DNA of 64,000 nt, from the NCBI GenBank assembly GCA_009776955.1, contig WRMW01000011.1:1-64000 (forward strand). Reading direction: 5' to 3'. The stretch comes from Clostridiales bacterium (GTDB lineage: Bacteria; Bacillota; Clostridia; Peptostreptococcales; Anaerovoracaceae). The position numbers and the translations under genes were made by a program. The notes under the pieces are model-generated. The model ran no database searches, was not told the DNA's origin, and saw nothing but the letters and a program-made list of their open reading frames with translations. Below are positions 25,938-35,439 of this stretch, one piece after another (position 1 is the stretch's first letter; the number at the start of each line of letters is the position of its first letter).

Positions 25938-27068
25938 TTATCTGTCCGCCTTGAACGCGCTTCCAAGCCTGTCGGCCGTAACGATGGCCGCCGCCACCGC
26001 CTCCGCCGTGACGGGAAACGGCATTGAATGGACCGATTCCTCAGGTATGCACGCCTTTTCCGCGACATCCATCACCTCGGCCGGGCTTATCCGCTCCACG
26101 CCGATATCAGCCAAACACACGGGCAGCCCCACCGCCAGGCAGAACTCCATCACTTCCTCTATCTCCTCGCTTGGCGCATTCTCAAGGACAAGCTGGCACA
26201 ACGTCCCGAACGCCACCTTCTCGCCATGAAGCCAGCCGTGCGTGCCCTCCAGCGCAGTAAGGCCGTCGTGGATTGCATGTGCCCCCCCAAGCCCGCCGCT
26301 CTCGAACCCTAGGCCTGAAAGCAATATATTTGCCTCGATGATGTTTTCGAGCGCCTGAGTCACCTGGTTGCACTCGCACGCCGCCTTTGCCTTCACGCCG
26401 TCCTCAAGCAAGGTGTCATAGCAGAGCTCCGCCAACGCCATCGCCGTGCTCGTGCCCTTCGCAGGCCCGCAATGCCCCTCGCGGAAACCGCACGGCAGCC
26501 CTGCATTCACATTGGAAAACGATTCGGACGTAGCCCTTGCCTCAAAATACGTGGACAGCGCATCCCCCATTCCCGCGACTAGAAATCGCACAGGGGCGTT
26601 CGCGATTACAGTCGTGTCTATCAAGACCACGTCCGGGTTCTGCTTGAAGTAGGCATAGTCGTCAAAAGCCCCATCGGGCGTATAAAGCACTGCGGAATGG
26701 CTTGTCGGAGCGTCGGTCGCCGCGATGGTGGGCACTATGATAAGCGCCTCGCCCTGCGCCACGCATTTGGCGGTGTCTATGGCCTTCCCGCCCCCAAGCC
26801 CCACGACGCACGCACAACCTTCGCTCTTTGAAACGTCTATCAGCCTTGCGACCTCCTGGCGCGAGCACTCGCCCCCAAAGCCGCTCTCCACAAAGCTTAC
26901 GCCGAATTTTTTCGCCGTCGCGTCAAGCTTGTCCCTGACGCGAGCCGCATCGTCGGGATGCGCGATAAGCAAGGCCGTCTTCCCGTACGTGCCCACAAAA
27001 TAGCCAAGGTTCAGTATTTCGTCTTCCCCTTGCACATACTTGTGAGGACAAATAAACGCTTTTCTCAT
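25938..27068 (-). CDS. gldA: Glycerol dehydrogenase (NAD, Zn)
   Basis: 376 residues of the GldA group: NAD motif VVGLGGGKAIDTAK, Zn ligands in AGMGDALSTYFEA (Asp), AHAIHDGLTAL (His) and GWLHGEKVAFG (His). Interconverts glycerol and dihydroxyacetone. Placed directly before DHA kinase, which explains the pairing. ATG with GGAG upstream, 62 bases after the lipoyl-E3 gene. Confidence 0.94.
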   Translation of the reverse strand: MRKAFICPHKYVQGEDEILNLGYFVGTYGKTALLIAHPDDAARVRDKLDATAKKFGVSFVESGFGGECSRQEVARLIDVSKSEGCACVVGLGGGKAIDTAKCVAQGEALIIVPTIAATDAPTSHSAVLYTPDGAFDDYAYFKQNPDVVLIDTTVIANAPVRFLVAGMGDALSTYFEARATSESFSNVNAGLPCGFREGHCGPAKGTSTAMALAELCYDTLLEDGVKAKAACECNQVTQALENIIEANILLSGLGFESGGLGGAHAIHDGLTALEGTHGWLHGEKVAFGTLCQLVLENAPSEEIEEVMEFCLAVGLPVCLADIGVERISPAEVMDVAEKACIPEESVHSMPFPVTAEAVAAAIVTADRLGSAFKADR

Positions 27069-27130
27069 AACTATGCCGCTCCTTTCAGGCCGTCAATCAA
27101 AATTGCTGTATCTGCTCCCCTAATTATATA

Positions 27131-28960
27131 CTATTTTTTCTTCGGCAGATGTACGCACTCCCCGAGCGCGTCCGCGCACGCCTCCATAAAAGCCTCGGAA
27201 TAGGTCGGGTGGGCATGCACCATCCCGCGCACGACCTCATCGGCAGCCACTTCCATGGCCATCAACATCGCAGGCCCGGCGATCATCTCGACCGCATCCG
27301 CGCCGACTATACGCACGCCAAGCAACTCAAAGAACTCCTTGTCCACCATCACCTGCACAAAGCCTTCCGGCTCGCCCGATGCCAGCGCCCGCCCGTTTGC
27401 GGACAATGGGAAGAAGCCCACGGAAAGCCTGTCCGCGCCTACCTTGGCCAATGCCTCATCCTCGTCAAGCCCCACCGCAGCCGCCTCTGGCATGGTGTAG
27501 ACCCCTGATGGCACCGTCTTGAGATTGCACCTTGCGTCCCCGCCGAGCGCGTTCTCCGCCGCCGTCTCGGCCATTCGGAACGCCGTATGCGCGAGCATCA
27601 TCCCGCCCGTCACGTCGCCCGCCGCATACACGCCGGGCACGTTGGTCTGCATCCTGTCGTCTACGGCTATCTTGCCGCGTTCCGTGGCAACCTGGCCGGC
27701 CAGCGCCCCAAGGCAGCCCAAATCGGCCTCGCGCCCTGTCGCAGCCAGCACGATATCCGCCTCAATCCGCATATCGCCGCAATTGACCACCGGTCTGCCG
27801 CCTGCGTCCTCTATCGCCGCCACTTTCGTGCCTGTAAACACCTTGACCCCCGATGACACAAGCGCTTTTTCTATCGCTTCCGAGACCTTTCGGCCCATAT
27901 TGTCCAAAAGCCCAGGCAGCATTTCGACGATGGTGACCTTTGTGCCAAACGCGTTGAACGCACAGGCGATTTCGCATCCCACAACGCCTCCGCCGAGAAC
28001 AACCAGCTCGCCCGGCAGGGTATCAAGGCCCAATACCCCATCGCTGCTCAGGACCGCCCTGTGGTCTATCCCCGGTATGGGCGGCACGGCTGGCTTGCTG
28101 CCTCCGCACAATATCAGCACGCCGGCGGTATAGACCTTGCCTTCGCATTCGACCTCATGAGCGCTCCGCGCCGCCGCCGTGCCTGAAACGCCCGTCACGC
28201 CGTTGGATGCCAGCAGCTTCGCCACACCGCTCGTCAATTTGTATACAACCGCATCCTTGTGCGCAAGGACTTTTGCCATATCAACCATCGCCCTTGGATC
28301 GTTCACTATGCCTCGCTCCGACGCGCGCTTTATATTCTCGATGTATTCGGCCGTTTTCACATAGGTCTTCGTCGGGATGCATCCACGGTTCAGGCACGTG
28401 CCGCCTAGTACGTCCTTTTCGAACAGCACTACCCTGCCCCCAAGCTGCGCGGCCTTGATGGCCGCCACATAGCCAGCCGGCCCTCCGCCGATCACGGCGA
28501 CATCGTAGTCAAACCCTACGCTCTCAAGCCCAGCGGCTGCAACCCCGGATGGAGCCGCCTCGGGCAACCCCGGCACAGCCGGCACGGAAGCCGCCAAGCC
28601 CTCCGTCACAGCCCCAGAAGCGACCGCAGCAATGGGAGCGACCGCGCCAGCATCCGCCGCCGGAGCCGCAACCCCCGCACCAGCCACCTCAGCGTCAGGC
28701 GCCGCTGCCGGCACCTGCTCCCCCTCTGCCCCAATATACCCGATCACCTTTAGCACCGGTATCGTCGCCCCCTCGTCGTAATACAGCGCAAGCACCGTCC
28801 CGGAAGCGGGCGACTCGCTCTCCATCGTCACCTTGTCCGTTTCGATCTCCATTATGGGGTCGTCCTTCTCGACCTTGTCCCCCACCTTCACAAGCCAGCG
28901 AATCAAAACGCCTTCCGTCATGTCCATGCCGTTCTTCGGCATTATTATCTCTTTTGCCAT
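27131..28960 (-). CDS. lpdA: Dihydrolipoyl dehydrogenase (E3) with N-terminal lipoyl domain
   Basis: 609 residues. Residues 1-80 are a lipoyl domain (lipoyl Lys in EIETDKVTMES), followed by an Ala/Pro/Val linker, then E3: FAD motif VIGGGPAGYVAAIKA, redox disulfide GGTCLNRGCIPTK, NAD motif VLGGGVVGCEIA, and the C-terminal HAHPTYSEAF with the active-site His. Lipoyl-E3 fusions are known. Here it carries the only lipoyl domain of the complex, because the E2 moiety encoded next door has none. Confidence 0.93.
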   Translation of the reverse strand: MAKEIIMPKNGMDMTEGVLIRWLVKVGDKVEKDDPIMEIETDKVTMESESPASGTVLALYYDEGATIPVLKVIGYIGAEGEQVPAAAPDAEVAGAGVAAPAADAGAVAPIAAVASGAVTEGLAASVPAVPGLPEAAPSGVAAAGLESVGFDYDVAVIGGGPAGYVAAIKAAQLGGRVVLFEKDVLGGTCLNRGCIPTKTYVKTAEYIENIKRASERGIVNDPRAMVDMAKVLAHKDAVVYKLTSGVAKLLASNGVTGVSGTAAARSAHEVECEGKVYTAGVLILCGGSKPAVPPIPGIDHRAVLSSDGVLGLDTLPGELVVLGGGVVGCEIACAFNAFGTKVTIVEMLPGLLDNMGRKVSEAIEKALVSSGVKVFTGTKVAAIEDAGGRPVVNCGDMRIEADIVLAATGREADLGCLGALAGQVATERGKIAVDDRMQTNVPGVYAAGDVTGGMMLAHTAFRMAETAAENALGGDARCNLKTVPSGVYTMPEAAAVGLDEDEALAKVGADRLSVGFFPLSANGRALASGEPEGFVQVMVDKEFFELLGVRIVGADAVEMIAGPAMLMAMEVAADEVVRGMVHAHPTYSEAFMEACADALGECVHLPKKK

Positions 28961-29045
28961 ATTATTCCTGCCTTCCCATTATATAACCATTATGCGGCCC
29001 TTACGCAATTCCTGCACGATCCGTTGCAAATCCCCTTGCCCGGCC

Positions 29046-31046
29046 CTACAGCAATTGCTCCGGCTCTTCCAATAATTCCTTTATACGCTGCTGAAACAAT
29101 GCCGCTTCGGTGCCGTTTATGATCCTATGGTCGTACGTCAGGGACAGAGTCATAAAACTGTGATTTTTGTACTCGCCGTCCTTGAACACGACCCTTTCAG
29201 CCGGAGTCCCTACCCCCAAGATCGATGCTTCCGGCTGGTTGATGATGGGAGTGAACGCAGTCACCCCAAACATTCCCATATTTGTCAATGTAATCACGCC
29301 GCCATGGTATGCATCAGGAGAAAGCTCGCCGTCCCTGGCCTTTTGCGCCACAAACGCCGTTTCCGCATTGAGCGCCTGTATCGACATGGCATCCGCGTTG
29401 CGAAGCACTGGCACTGTCAATCCCTCAGAAGTACCGACCGCGATGCCGATGTTCACGTCGTCTTTCAGCACGAATGAGTCGCCGTCCGCTCCAAGCTGCA
29501 TCCTGAAACGCTCCTGCTCCTTCACCGCGATAGCCATCGCCCTGAGGATAAAGGAAGTGACGGTAAGCTGGTCGTTTTTCTCCTTGCCCTCATTGACGTA
29601 TTTACGGGCTTTCAGCAGCCCCGTCACGTCGGCCTCTACATATTGGCTGACAGGCGCTGTCTCAAGCGAGCTTTGCGCCATCCTCTTTGCGATAATTCGG
29701 CGCATGCCGTTCATCTTCACGACCGTCCCATCGACCGCCACAGGCGTTCCTGTGACGGGTGCGGTACGGCAGTCCGTGCCTTGCGGGGCCTGCACCTGCG
29801 GAGCCGCTACAGCCGGGGCCTGCACCCCCGCACCTATAGACGAACCGCCCGAGACCGCCCCATCCAAATCCGCGGAAAAAATCCGCCCCCGTATCCCGCT
29901 CCCAGAAATGCCGGTGACATCTATGCCTCTCGCCACCGCAATGCGCCGCGCCAAGGTCGTCATCCTTGCCCCAGAACCCCCTGCAACACCGACCGACCCC
30001 GTGCCGACCAAACCCGAACCCGCCGAACCCGCACTCAACCCCGACACAGCCGCCGCAGCTTCCGCGGCCGAAGCCAAAACATCCCTTGCCGCCCCCTCTA
30101 TCCGCTCAGGCGTCGGGAAGATGCTCGCCTCAAGTATAGGATTGAACGGCACAGGGCTATAATACCCGCCCACGCGCTTTATCGGCGCGTCTATATGATA
30201 AAACGCCTCGCTGTCCGCGATCTGGGCCGCGATCTCGCCCCCAAACCCCGAAAACTGCACCGCCTCATGCACTATCACCAAGCGCCTTGTCCGCTTGACG
30301 CTCTCCACTATCGTCTTTGTGTCAAGCGGCACGAGCGTGCGGATGTCTATCACTTCCGCCTCTATCCCCTCTGCCGCCAGCTTCGCCGCCACCTCAAGGC
30401 TCATCTGCACCATGCGTCCGTAAGTCACTATGGTAAGGTCGCGCCCTGGGCGCTTTATGTCCGCCTCGCCCAAAGGAATGGTATACTCGCCGTCAGGGAC
30501 AGGCCCTTTCACGCGGTAAAGCTTCTTCTGCTCCAGGAATATCACCGTGTTATCGTCGCGTATCGCGGATTTCAAAAGCCCTTTCGCATCGTAGGCAGTG
30601 GACGGTATGACCACCTTGAGTCCTGGTATATGGCAGTACAGGTTTTCAAGCGACTGAGAGTGCTGCGCCGCCGCCCCCGTGCCCCCGCCGGACGCCGTCC
30701 GCATCACCATCGGCACCTTGACCGCGCCGCCGAGCATAAAACGCACCTTCGCCGCCTCGTTTATCAACTGGTCGAAGCACACCGCCACAAAGTCGGAGAA
30801 CATCAGTTCGACTATCGGCCGCATGCCCATCATCGCCGCCCCGACGCCTGCGCCCACAAACCCCGTTTCCGAAATAGGCGTTTCGCGCACCCGCTCCTCG
30901 CCAAATTCCTGTATCATGCCCTTCGACACGCCGAACGCCCCGTTGTACACGCCTATGTCCTCGCCCATAAAGAACACGTTCTCGTCGCGTCGCATCTCCT
31001 CGCTCATAGCCTCGCATATTGCTTCTGCGTATGTTATCTCTCTCAT
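29046..31046 (-). CDS. Fusion of E1-beta and lipoyl-less E2 acyltransferase (acetoin/2-oxoacid dehydrogenase complex)
   Basis: 666 residues. 1-325: E1-beta (YAEAICEAMSEEM, GEDIGVYNGAFGV, transketolase C-terminal part ending FPTPERIEGAA). 361-396: peripheral-subunit-binding domain (LARRIAVARGIDVTGISGSG). 441-666: E2 catalytic domain with KMNGMRRIIAKRMAQS and active-site His640 in YDHRIINGT; the usual Asp of DHRxxDG is Asn644. No lipoyl domain is present before the binding domain. ATG at 31046 has AAAGGAAC upstream, excluding a 62-residue Arg-rich frame extension. Works with the E1-alpha and lipoyl-E3 genes flanking it. Confidence 0.9.
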   Translation of the reverse strand: MREITYAEAICEAMSEEMRRDENVFFMGEDIGVYNGAFGVSKGMIQEFGEERVRETPISETGFVGAGVGAAMMGMRPIVELMFSDFVAVCFDQLINEAAKVRFMLGGAVKVPMVMRTASGGGTGAAAQHSQSLENLYCHIPGLKVVIPSTAYDAKGLLKSAIRDDNTVIFLEQKKLYRVKGPVPDGEYTIPLGEADIKRPGRDLTIVTYGRMVQMSLEVAAKLAAEGIEAEVIDIRTLVPLDTKTIVESVKRTRRLVIVHEAVQFSGFGGEIAAQIADSEAFYHIDAPIKRVGGYYSPVPFNPILEASIFPTPERIEGAARDVLASAAEAAAAVSGLSAGSAGSGLVGTGSVGVAGGSGARMTTLARRIAVARGIDVTGISGSGIRGRIFSADLDGAVSGGSSIGAGVQAPAVAAPQVQAPQGTDCRTAPVTGTPVAVDGTVVKMNGMRRIIAKRMAQSSLETAPVSQYVEADVTGLLKARKYVNEGKEKNDQLTVTSFILRAMAIAVKEQERFRMQLGADGDSFVLKDDVNIGIAVGTSEGLTVPVLRNADAMSIQALNAETAFVAQKARDGELSPDAYHGGVITLTNMGMFGVTAFTPIINQPEASILGVGTPAERVVFKDGEYKNHSFMTLSLTYDHRIINGTEAALFQQRIKELLEEPEQLL

Positions 31047-31167
31047 TGTCACCGTTCCTTTGCCATTATATGTAAATTTTTTGCTCCCTTTGTTTCCGCT
31101 CCCTCTACCTAGATTTCTTTCGCTCCTCTTACCACTCGTATCAGGACTCCCTTTGCTTGCGCCTCCC

Positions 31168-32151
31168 TTACGCGTAAGCTTCCATCTCCAGCTCCGCAGG
31201 CGTCGCCGTCGGGTTCGGGCAGGACTCCGCATAGACCACAGCCTCGTCTATTATCTTGGTCGTCTCCGCGTCCATCGCGTCGATCTCCGCCTGCGTGAAC
31301 CCGTTCTCTAGCAACACCGCCGTAAACCGTATAACGGGGTTCTTCGCCTTCCACTCGGCAATCTCCTCCTTTGTTCGGTATTGATTGCCGTCGCTCTTGC
31401 TATGCCCGCTTGTCCTGTAAGTGTGCTCAACGACAAAAGCCGGCTTCTGCTCCCTTATGATATACTCCCTCGCCTCGCGGACGACCTGATAAGTCGCCAA
31501 GACGTCATTTCCGTCGACCTCGTAGCTCTTTATTCCGTACGGATATCCGCGCTTGGTGAGATCCATGTCATTCACGACCTTAGACAAAGGCGTGCTCATG
31601 CCGTACATATTGTTTGTGCAGACAAACAGCACCGGCAGCTCCCATGTCGCCGCAAGGTTGAACGCCTCATGGACAGCCCCTTGGTTCATGGACCCGTCGC
31701 CAAAAAACACCACGACCACACGGTCTTTCTCGCCCCGCATCTTGAACGACAGGCCTATGCCGCAAGCGATGGGGCAGGACTGCCCGAGCACGCCGTCCAT
31801 CCCAAGCGTGTTGTACCTTATGTCCGACAGATGCATCGAACCCCCGCGGCCTTTGTTCACGCCGGTTTCGCGCCCTATTATCTCCGCCATCATATCGCGC
31901 GGAGGCGAGCCTTTCGCAAGCACCTGGCCGTGGCCGCGATGGGTCACAAGCGCATAGTCCTGGGGCTCAAGCGCGAAAATCGTGCCGACGCCTGTCCCTT
32001 CCTCGCCTATGCCCAAATGCGTCGTGCCATGCACCTTCCCCTGCCCGAAAAGGTCGAACACCTGCTCTTCGAACTTCCGCGCAAGCATCATATTCCGCAT
32101 CACGTCCTCAAGAAAAACTTTGTCCCTCAACAATTCGTTCATTTCGTTCAT
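31168..32151 (-). CDS. Thiamine-dependent dehydrogenase E1-alpha (acetoin/pyruvate type)
   Basis: 327 residues with the ThDP motif GDGSMNQGAVHEAFN...NN (FGDGSMNQG to CTNNMYGMST) and E1-alpha blocks GTTHLGIGEEGTG, HRGHGQVLAKG, GRGGSMHLSD and the loop YRTSGHSKSD. Best matches my picture of acetoin dehydrogenase alpha, but pyruvate or another 2-oxo substrate is possible. ATG at 32151 has GAGGA at six bases. Located 17 bases after the aldolase gene, so the complex belongs to the sugar operon. Confidence 0.88.
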   Translation of the reverse strand: MNEMNELLRDKVFLEDVMRNMMLARKFEEQVFDLFGQGKVHGTTHLGIGEEGTGVGTIFALEPQDYALVTHRGHGQVLAKGSPPRDMMAEIIGRETGVNKGRGGSMHLSDIRYNTLGMDGVLGQSCPIACGIGLSFKMRGEKDRVVVVFFGDGSMNQGAVHEAFNLAATWELPVLFVCTNNMYGMSTPLSKVVNDMDLTKRGYPYGIKSYEVDGNDVLATYQVVREAREYIIREQKPAFVVEHTYRTSGHSKSDGNQYRTKEEIAEWKAKNPVIRFTAVLLENGFTQAEIDAMDAETTKIIDEAVVYAESCPNPTATPAELEMEAYA

Positions 32152-32168
32152 ATTTTTTCCTCTTTTAT

Positions 32169-32810
32169 CTACTTCTGCCCATATGTCTTGAACACTTCCA
32201 CCGTCTCGGTCACCTGCGCCTCCGTCATCATGGCTATATTCACGCTTATGGACTTCGCGGCCACATATGCCTTTGCCGCCTCTTCCAGATAGACGCAGGC
32301 GTAAAGCGCTTGCTTCAAGGAGTCGCCTACGCTCACCACTCCATGATGCTTGAGTATCACGGCAAGCTTGCCGTTCAGGTAATCCACAGTGTTCTGCCCC
32401 ATCAGCAGGCTGTTCGGCGATGCATACGGCGCCACGGTGACAGCCCCCTGCGTAGCGTTTGCAAGCGTCGTCAGGTTGCATGGGAACTCGTCGCATGTCA
32501 GCCCTATCCCCGTCGCGTACGGCTGGTGAGTATGGATCACCGCGTTCATGCCGGGCATGCTGCGCAATATATACAGCAAGGCATCCACGTCCGATGACGG
32601 CCTGCGTTTTCCCTCTATGATATTCCCATCGATGTCAAGCACAACGACGTCATCCGGCTCAAGCTCCTCATATATCATGCCGCTCGGCGACATAAGTATC
32701 TCCCTGGTCGGCATGCGCATGCTCACATTGCCGCCGCCCAGCGCAATCAAGCCATAGCGGTCGAGCTTCATCCCCGCTTTTATCAATTCCCGTTTTTCGT
32801 TCTCAAACAT
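32169..32810 (-). CDS. Class II aldolase / pentulose-phosphate 4-epimerase family
   Basis: 213 residues. Zn ligands: His93 and His95 (VIHTHQPYA) and His155 (ILKHHGVVS). Phosphate-site motifs GGGNVSMR and SPSG are present. Position 74 is Asp (PSSDVDA), as in ribulose-phosphate 4-epimerases, rather than the Glu of fuculose-phosphate aldolase, but the AraD histidine/aspartate segment after the HTH motif is not seen. It could therefore cleave or epimerise a pentulose phosphate. ATG follows AAGGAGG. Confidence 0.82.
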   Translation of the reverse strand: MFENEKRELIKAGMKLDRYGLIALGGGNVSMRMPTREILMSPSGMIYEELEPDDVVVLDIDGNIIEGKRRPSSDVDALLYILRSMPGMNAVIHTHQPYATGIGLTCDEFPCNLTTLANATQGAVTVAPYASPNSLLMGQNTVDYLNGKLAVILKHHGVVSVGDSLKQALYACVYLEEAAKAYVAAKSISVNIAMMTEAQVTETVEVFKTYGQK

Positions 32811-32845
32811 TTCCTTCCTCCTTCTATCAACAATCAAATAATTTT

Positions 32846-34354
32846 CTACTTGATGAATCTGTCATATATCCCTTTGTTTACATCGCTAAGCGACCCTTGC
32901 AATTTCAGATAAACATTCTCGTATATGTCCGAATACCTTGCGTGCGCCTCGACGCTTGGCTCATATACCGCGCTCGGCTTCGTCACGGACGAGATGGCGT
33001 CCTCCTCGCTTTCGTACACACCCGTGCCGAGCCCTGCAAGCATGGCGGCACCGAGCGATGTCGCTTCGTAGAGGTTCACTATATGAATCGGCACACCCAG
33101 TATATCAGCCTTTATCTGCATCCACAACGGGGTCTTGGTCGCCCCGCCGTCCGCCTTGATAACTTTGATATCCGAGGCCATGGTGCGTTTCATCGCTTCG
33201 TACATCTCCCTCGTTTTATAATTGAGCCCCTCAAGCACGGCGCGTGATGTGTCACCCCGTGTCACGGCGTTGCTCATTCCCACGAACGCCCCGAGCGATG
33301 TCGGCTCGATATTCGGCGCGTACGACCCCGAAAAATGCGGCAGGAAGGTACATCCGCGTGAGCCTGTCTGCGACTCCTCGGCGGCTTTCATCACATCGTC
33401 CCAGTTCCCGCCTTGGTACTCCACCATCCATCCCATCATATCGCCGGATATCGCCGACTCTATCGGGCACCATGCCCCTTTTGTCACATGGGGCTCCACA
33501 TAAAACAAATCGTCAAGCGATATCTGCGCCGCATCCTGCGTCACTCCCACAAGCATCTCCCAAGTGCCTGTGATGTCCAGTATCTCGCCAGGCCTGACCC
33601 CTGCCGCAAACGCAGCGACTATATAGTCATGCCCCCCAAGCACCACTTCGGTGTCCGTACTGAGTCCAGTCTCCGAGGCGACCTCCGGCCTCACCTTGCC
33701 CAAAGCCGTGCCCGAAAGCATGGCAGGCGGCAGAAGCGACTTCCTCACACCTAAATCACCCACAATCCTGTCCGACCACCCGGGCAGGTCCTGCCTAATA
33801 AGCGACGTGGTCGATGCCATGGAGTAGTCCGTGGCGACGGCGCCGCATAGCTTGAAATTCACATAGTCCTCAATCAAAAGCCATTTGTCCGCCTTTTCCA
33901 TAATGGCGGGCTCGTGCTTTTCCATCCACTTGATGCGGTAGACCGAGTCTATCATCGTGGCGGAGCGCCGCAGCGTCTCCCGCACGATGTCCTCGCGTCC
34001 AAAGTATTCCCTGTATTCCTCATATTGTTCAAGCGTTCGTGGACAATGCCATGAAATCAGGTCGGAAAGCTCTTTCCCGTCACGGTCTATCGGCAAGCCG
34101 TCCATCCCGAACCCTGTCACCGCCAGCGCCTTCACCGAATCGCCTGGGTTGAGCTTGCCCACCGACTCCGCTATCACGCTTTTCGCGATAGCCCAGACAT
34201 CCTCATGCCGCCACACGCACCATGAAGGGCGGTCTGGATGGCTATGCGTCAGCGGCAAGCGAATGGACGCCTGCGACACCGGCTCGCCAAACTTCGTGTA
34301 AATGATAGACTTGACGCTCGTAGACCCTATATCCAATCCCAAAAGCAATTCCAT
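32846..34354 (-). CDS. FGGY-family sugar kinase
   Basis: 502-residue carbohydrate kinase: N-terminal ATPase fold GLDIGSTSVKSIIY, ALAVTGFGMDGLP, and C-terminal KADGGATKTPLWMQIKADIL with ATSLGAAMLAGLG. The FGGY signature region is diverged. ATG at 34354 has GAGG eight bases upstream; a TTG seven codons earlier is possible. Substrate unknown; its place between UroD-like and aldolase genes suggests a ketose, such as a pentulose. Confidence 0.86.
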   Translation of the reverse strand: MELLLGLDIGSTSVKSIIYTKFGEPVSQASIRLPLTHSHPDRPSWCVWRHEDVWAIAKSVIAESVGKLNPGDSVKALAVTGFGMDGLPIDRDGKELSDLISWHCPRTLEQYEEYREYFGREDIVRETLRRSATMIDSVYRIKWMEKHEPAIMEKADKWLLIEDYVNFKLCGAVATDYSMASTTSLIRQDLPGWSDRIVGDLGVRKSLLPPAMLSGTALGKVRPEVASETGLSTDTEVVLGGHDYIVAAFAAGVRPGEILDITGTWEMLVGVTQDAAQISLDDLFYVEPHVTKGAWCPIESAISGDMMGWMVEYQGGNWDDVMKAAEESQTGSRGCTFLPHFSGSYAPNIEPTSLGAFVGMSNAVTRGDTSRAVLEGLNYKTREMYEAMKRTMASDIKVIKADGGATKTPLWMQIKADILGVPIHIVNLYEATSLGAAMLAGLGTGVYESEEDAISSVTKPSAVYEPSVEAHARYSDIYENVYLKLQGSLSDVNKGIYDRFIK

Positions 34355-34378
34355 GTCATATACCTCATTGTTCAAAAA

Positions 34379-35395
34379 TCAATACTTGCCGTATTCAAAT
34401 ATCGTCTCCATCATCGCCTTGTAGTTCTCCGGCTTCACGGATGAATGTATCGTGTTGCTCGAACTGATCACATACCCGCCGCCCGGCATTCCTATCTCAA
34501 GGCAACGCTTTGTCTCGGCCACGGTGTCGTCGACAGAGCCATACACCAAAGTGGTCGCGCAGTTCACATTGCCTTTCAGCGCAAACGACCTCCCGTACTT
34601 CGCCTTCACCTCTGCAAGGTCCATCCCCGCAATCGGGTCTATTGGGTCGAACAGATGTATCCCCGCATCCTTGTAATAGTCCAGAAGCGGCATCATATAG
34701 CCGTCGCCGTGCTTGAGCACATAGAAGCCTAGGTCGCGGTACGCCTGCACCACCCTTTTAAGCTCCGGAAAGAACAGCTCCTCGAACATGGGAGGGGAAA
34801 TCATGGGGCCGCTGACATACGCCACGTCGTCGCCTGTATATACAAACTCGCAGCCCGCCTCGCGTGCCCCCTTGGCAAGCTCTATCTGCGCGTCCACCGT
34901 CATCCTCACTATATCGACCACCAGCCCGGGGTCGTCCATTATCATTATCAAAAATTCCTCGAACGGCATCATCCTCGAAGGCAGCGACCAGATATCGTTT
35001 AGGTGAAGCACCACCGCCTTCTCGTCGCCGTACTTGGCGAGCATGTTTTTCAACGTGTCGTAACGGCCAGGCTTGTCGGCGCGGGGCGGAGTATACGCCT
35101 CGAACTCGGCGCGGTTGTGTATGGCGCCGTCTATCGGGAACGTATGTTCCTCGCCTGTGTCCTCGCTTATTATACCCCACTCGTTTTTCGTGCGACCGCC
35201 GCCAAGATTCTCTTTGGCGTAGTCCAGATCCACGCATATGCCGTCAAGGTATTTGGCGCTGAACCCCACATAGTCAAGCCCCGGCTCAAGGACGCCTAAC
35301 ACCTTCTTGTCTATCAGCCACTCGAAGGTCGGAACCCTGTCCGCATAATCAAGCTCCAGCGCCGCCACCACCCTCTGTTTTGAAATACCGCTCAT
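34379..35395 (-). CDS. UroD/MtaA-superfamily protein 1
   Basis: 338 residues of the uroporphyrinogen decarboxylase/corrinoid methyltransferase superfamily. The usual Zn motif H-x-C...C is altered: His229-Gly-Asp231 (VLKHGDGYM) and Cys279 (GNVNCATTLVYG). C-terminal GMPGGGYVISSSNTIH is the family's conserved end block. It lacks the N-terminal Arg-rich signature of true heme-pathway UroD, and its operon is sugar catabolic. A methyl transfer or other C1 role is known in the family; the role here is unknown. Confidence 0.82.
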   Translation of the reverse strand: MSGISKQRVVAALELDYADRVPTFEWLIDKKVLGVLEPGLDYVGFSAKYLDGICVDLDYAKENLGGGRTKNEWGIISEDTGEEHTFPIDGAIHNRAEFEAYTPPRADKPGRYDTLKNMLAKYGDEKAVVLHLNDIWSLPSRMMPFEEFLIMIMDDPGLVVDIVRMTVDAQIELAKGAREAGCEFVYTGDDVAYVSGPMISPPMFEELFFPELKRVVQAYRDLGFYVLKHGDGYMMPLLDYYKDAGIHLFDPIDPIAGMDLAEVKAKYGRSFALKGNVNCATTLVYGSVDDTVAETKRCLEIGMPGGGYVISSSNTIHSSVKPENYKAMMETIFEYGKY

Positions 35396-35439
35396 TCCGC
35401 CCTCCTATACACTGACTCTATCCTGCTCTATCATGACCC

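Noticed and set aside
29643-31112. 489-residue plus-strand open frame opposite the E1-beta/E2 gene
   Set aside because: His/Arg-rich antisense frame produced by the G+C-rich codon pattern of the real gene; no motifs.
31047-31232. 62-residue N-terminal extension of the E1-beta/E2 fusion
   Set aside because: Arg/Lys-rich, no homology, and a ribosome site supports the ATG at 31046; the region is a spacer after the E1-alpha gene.
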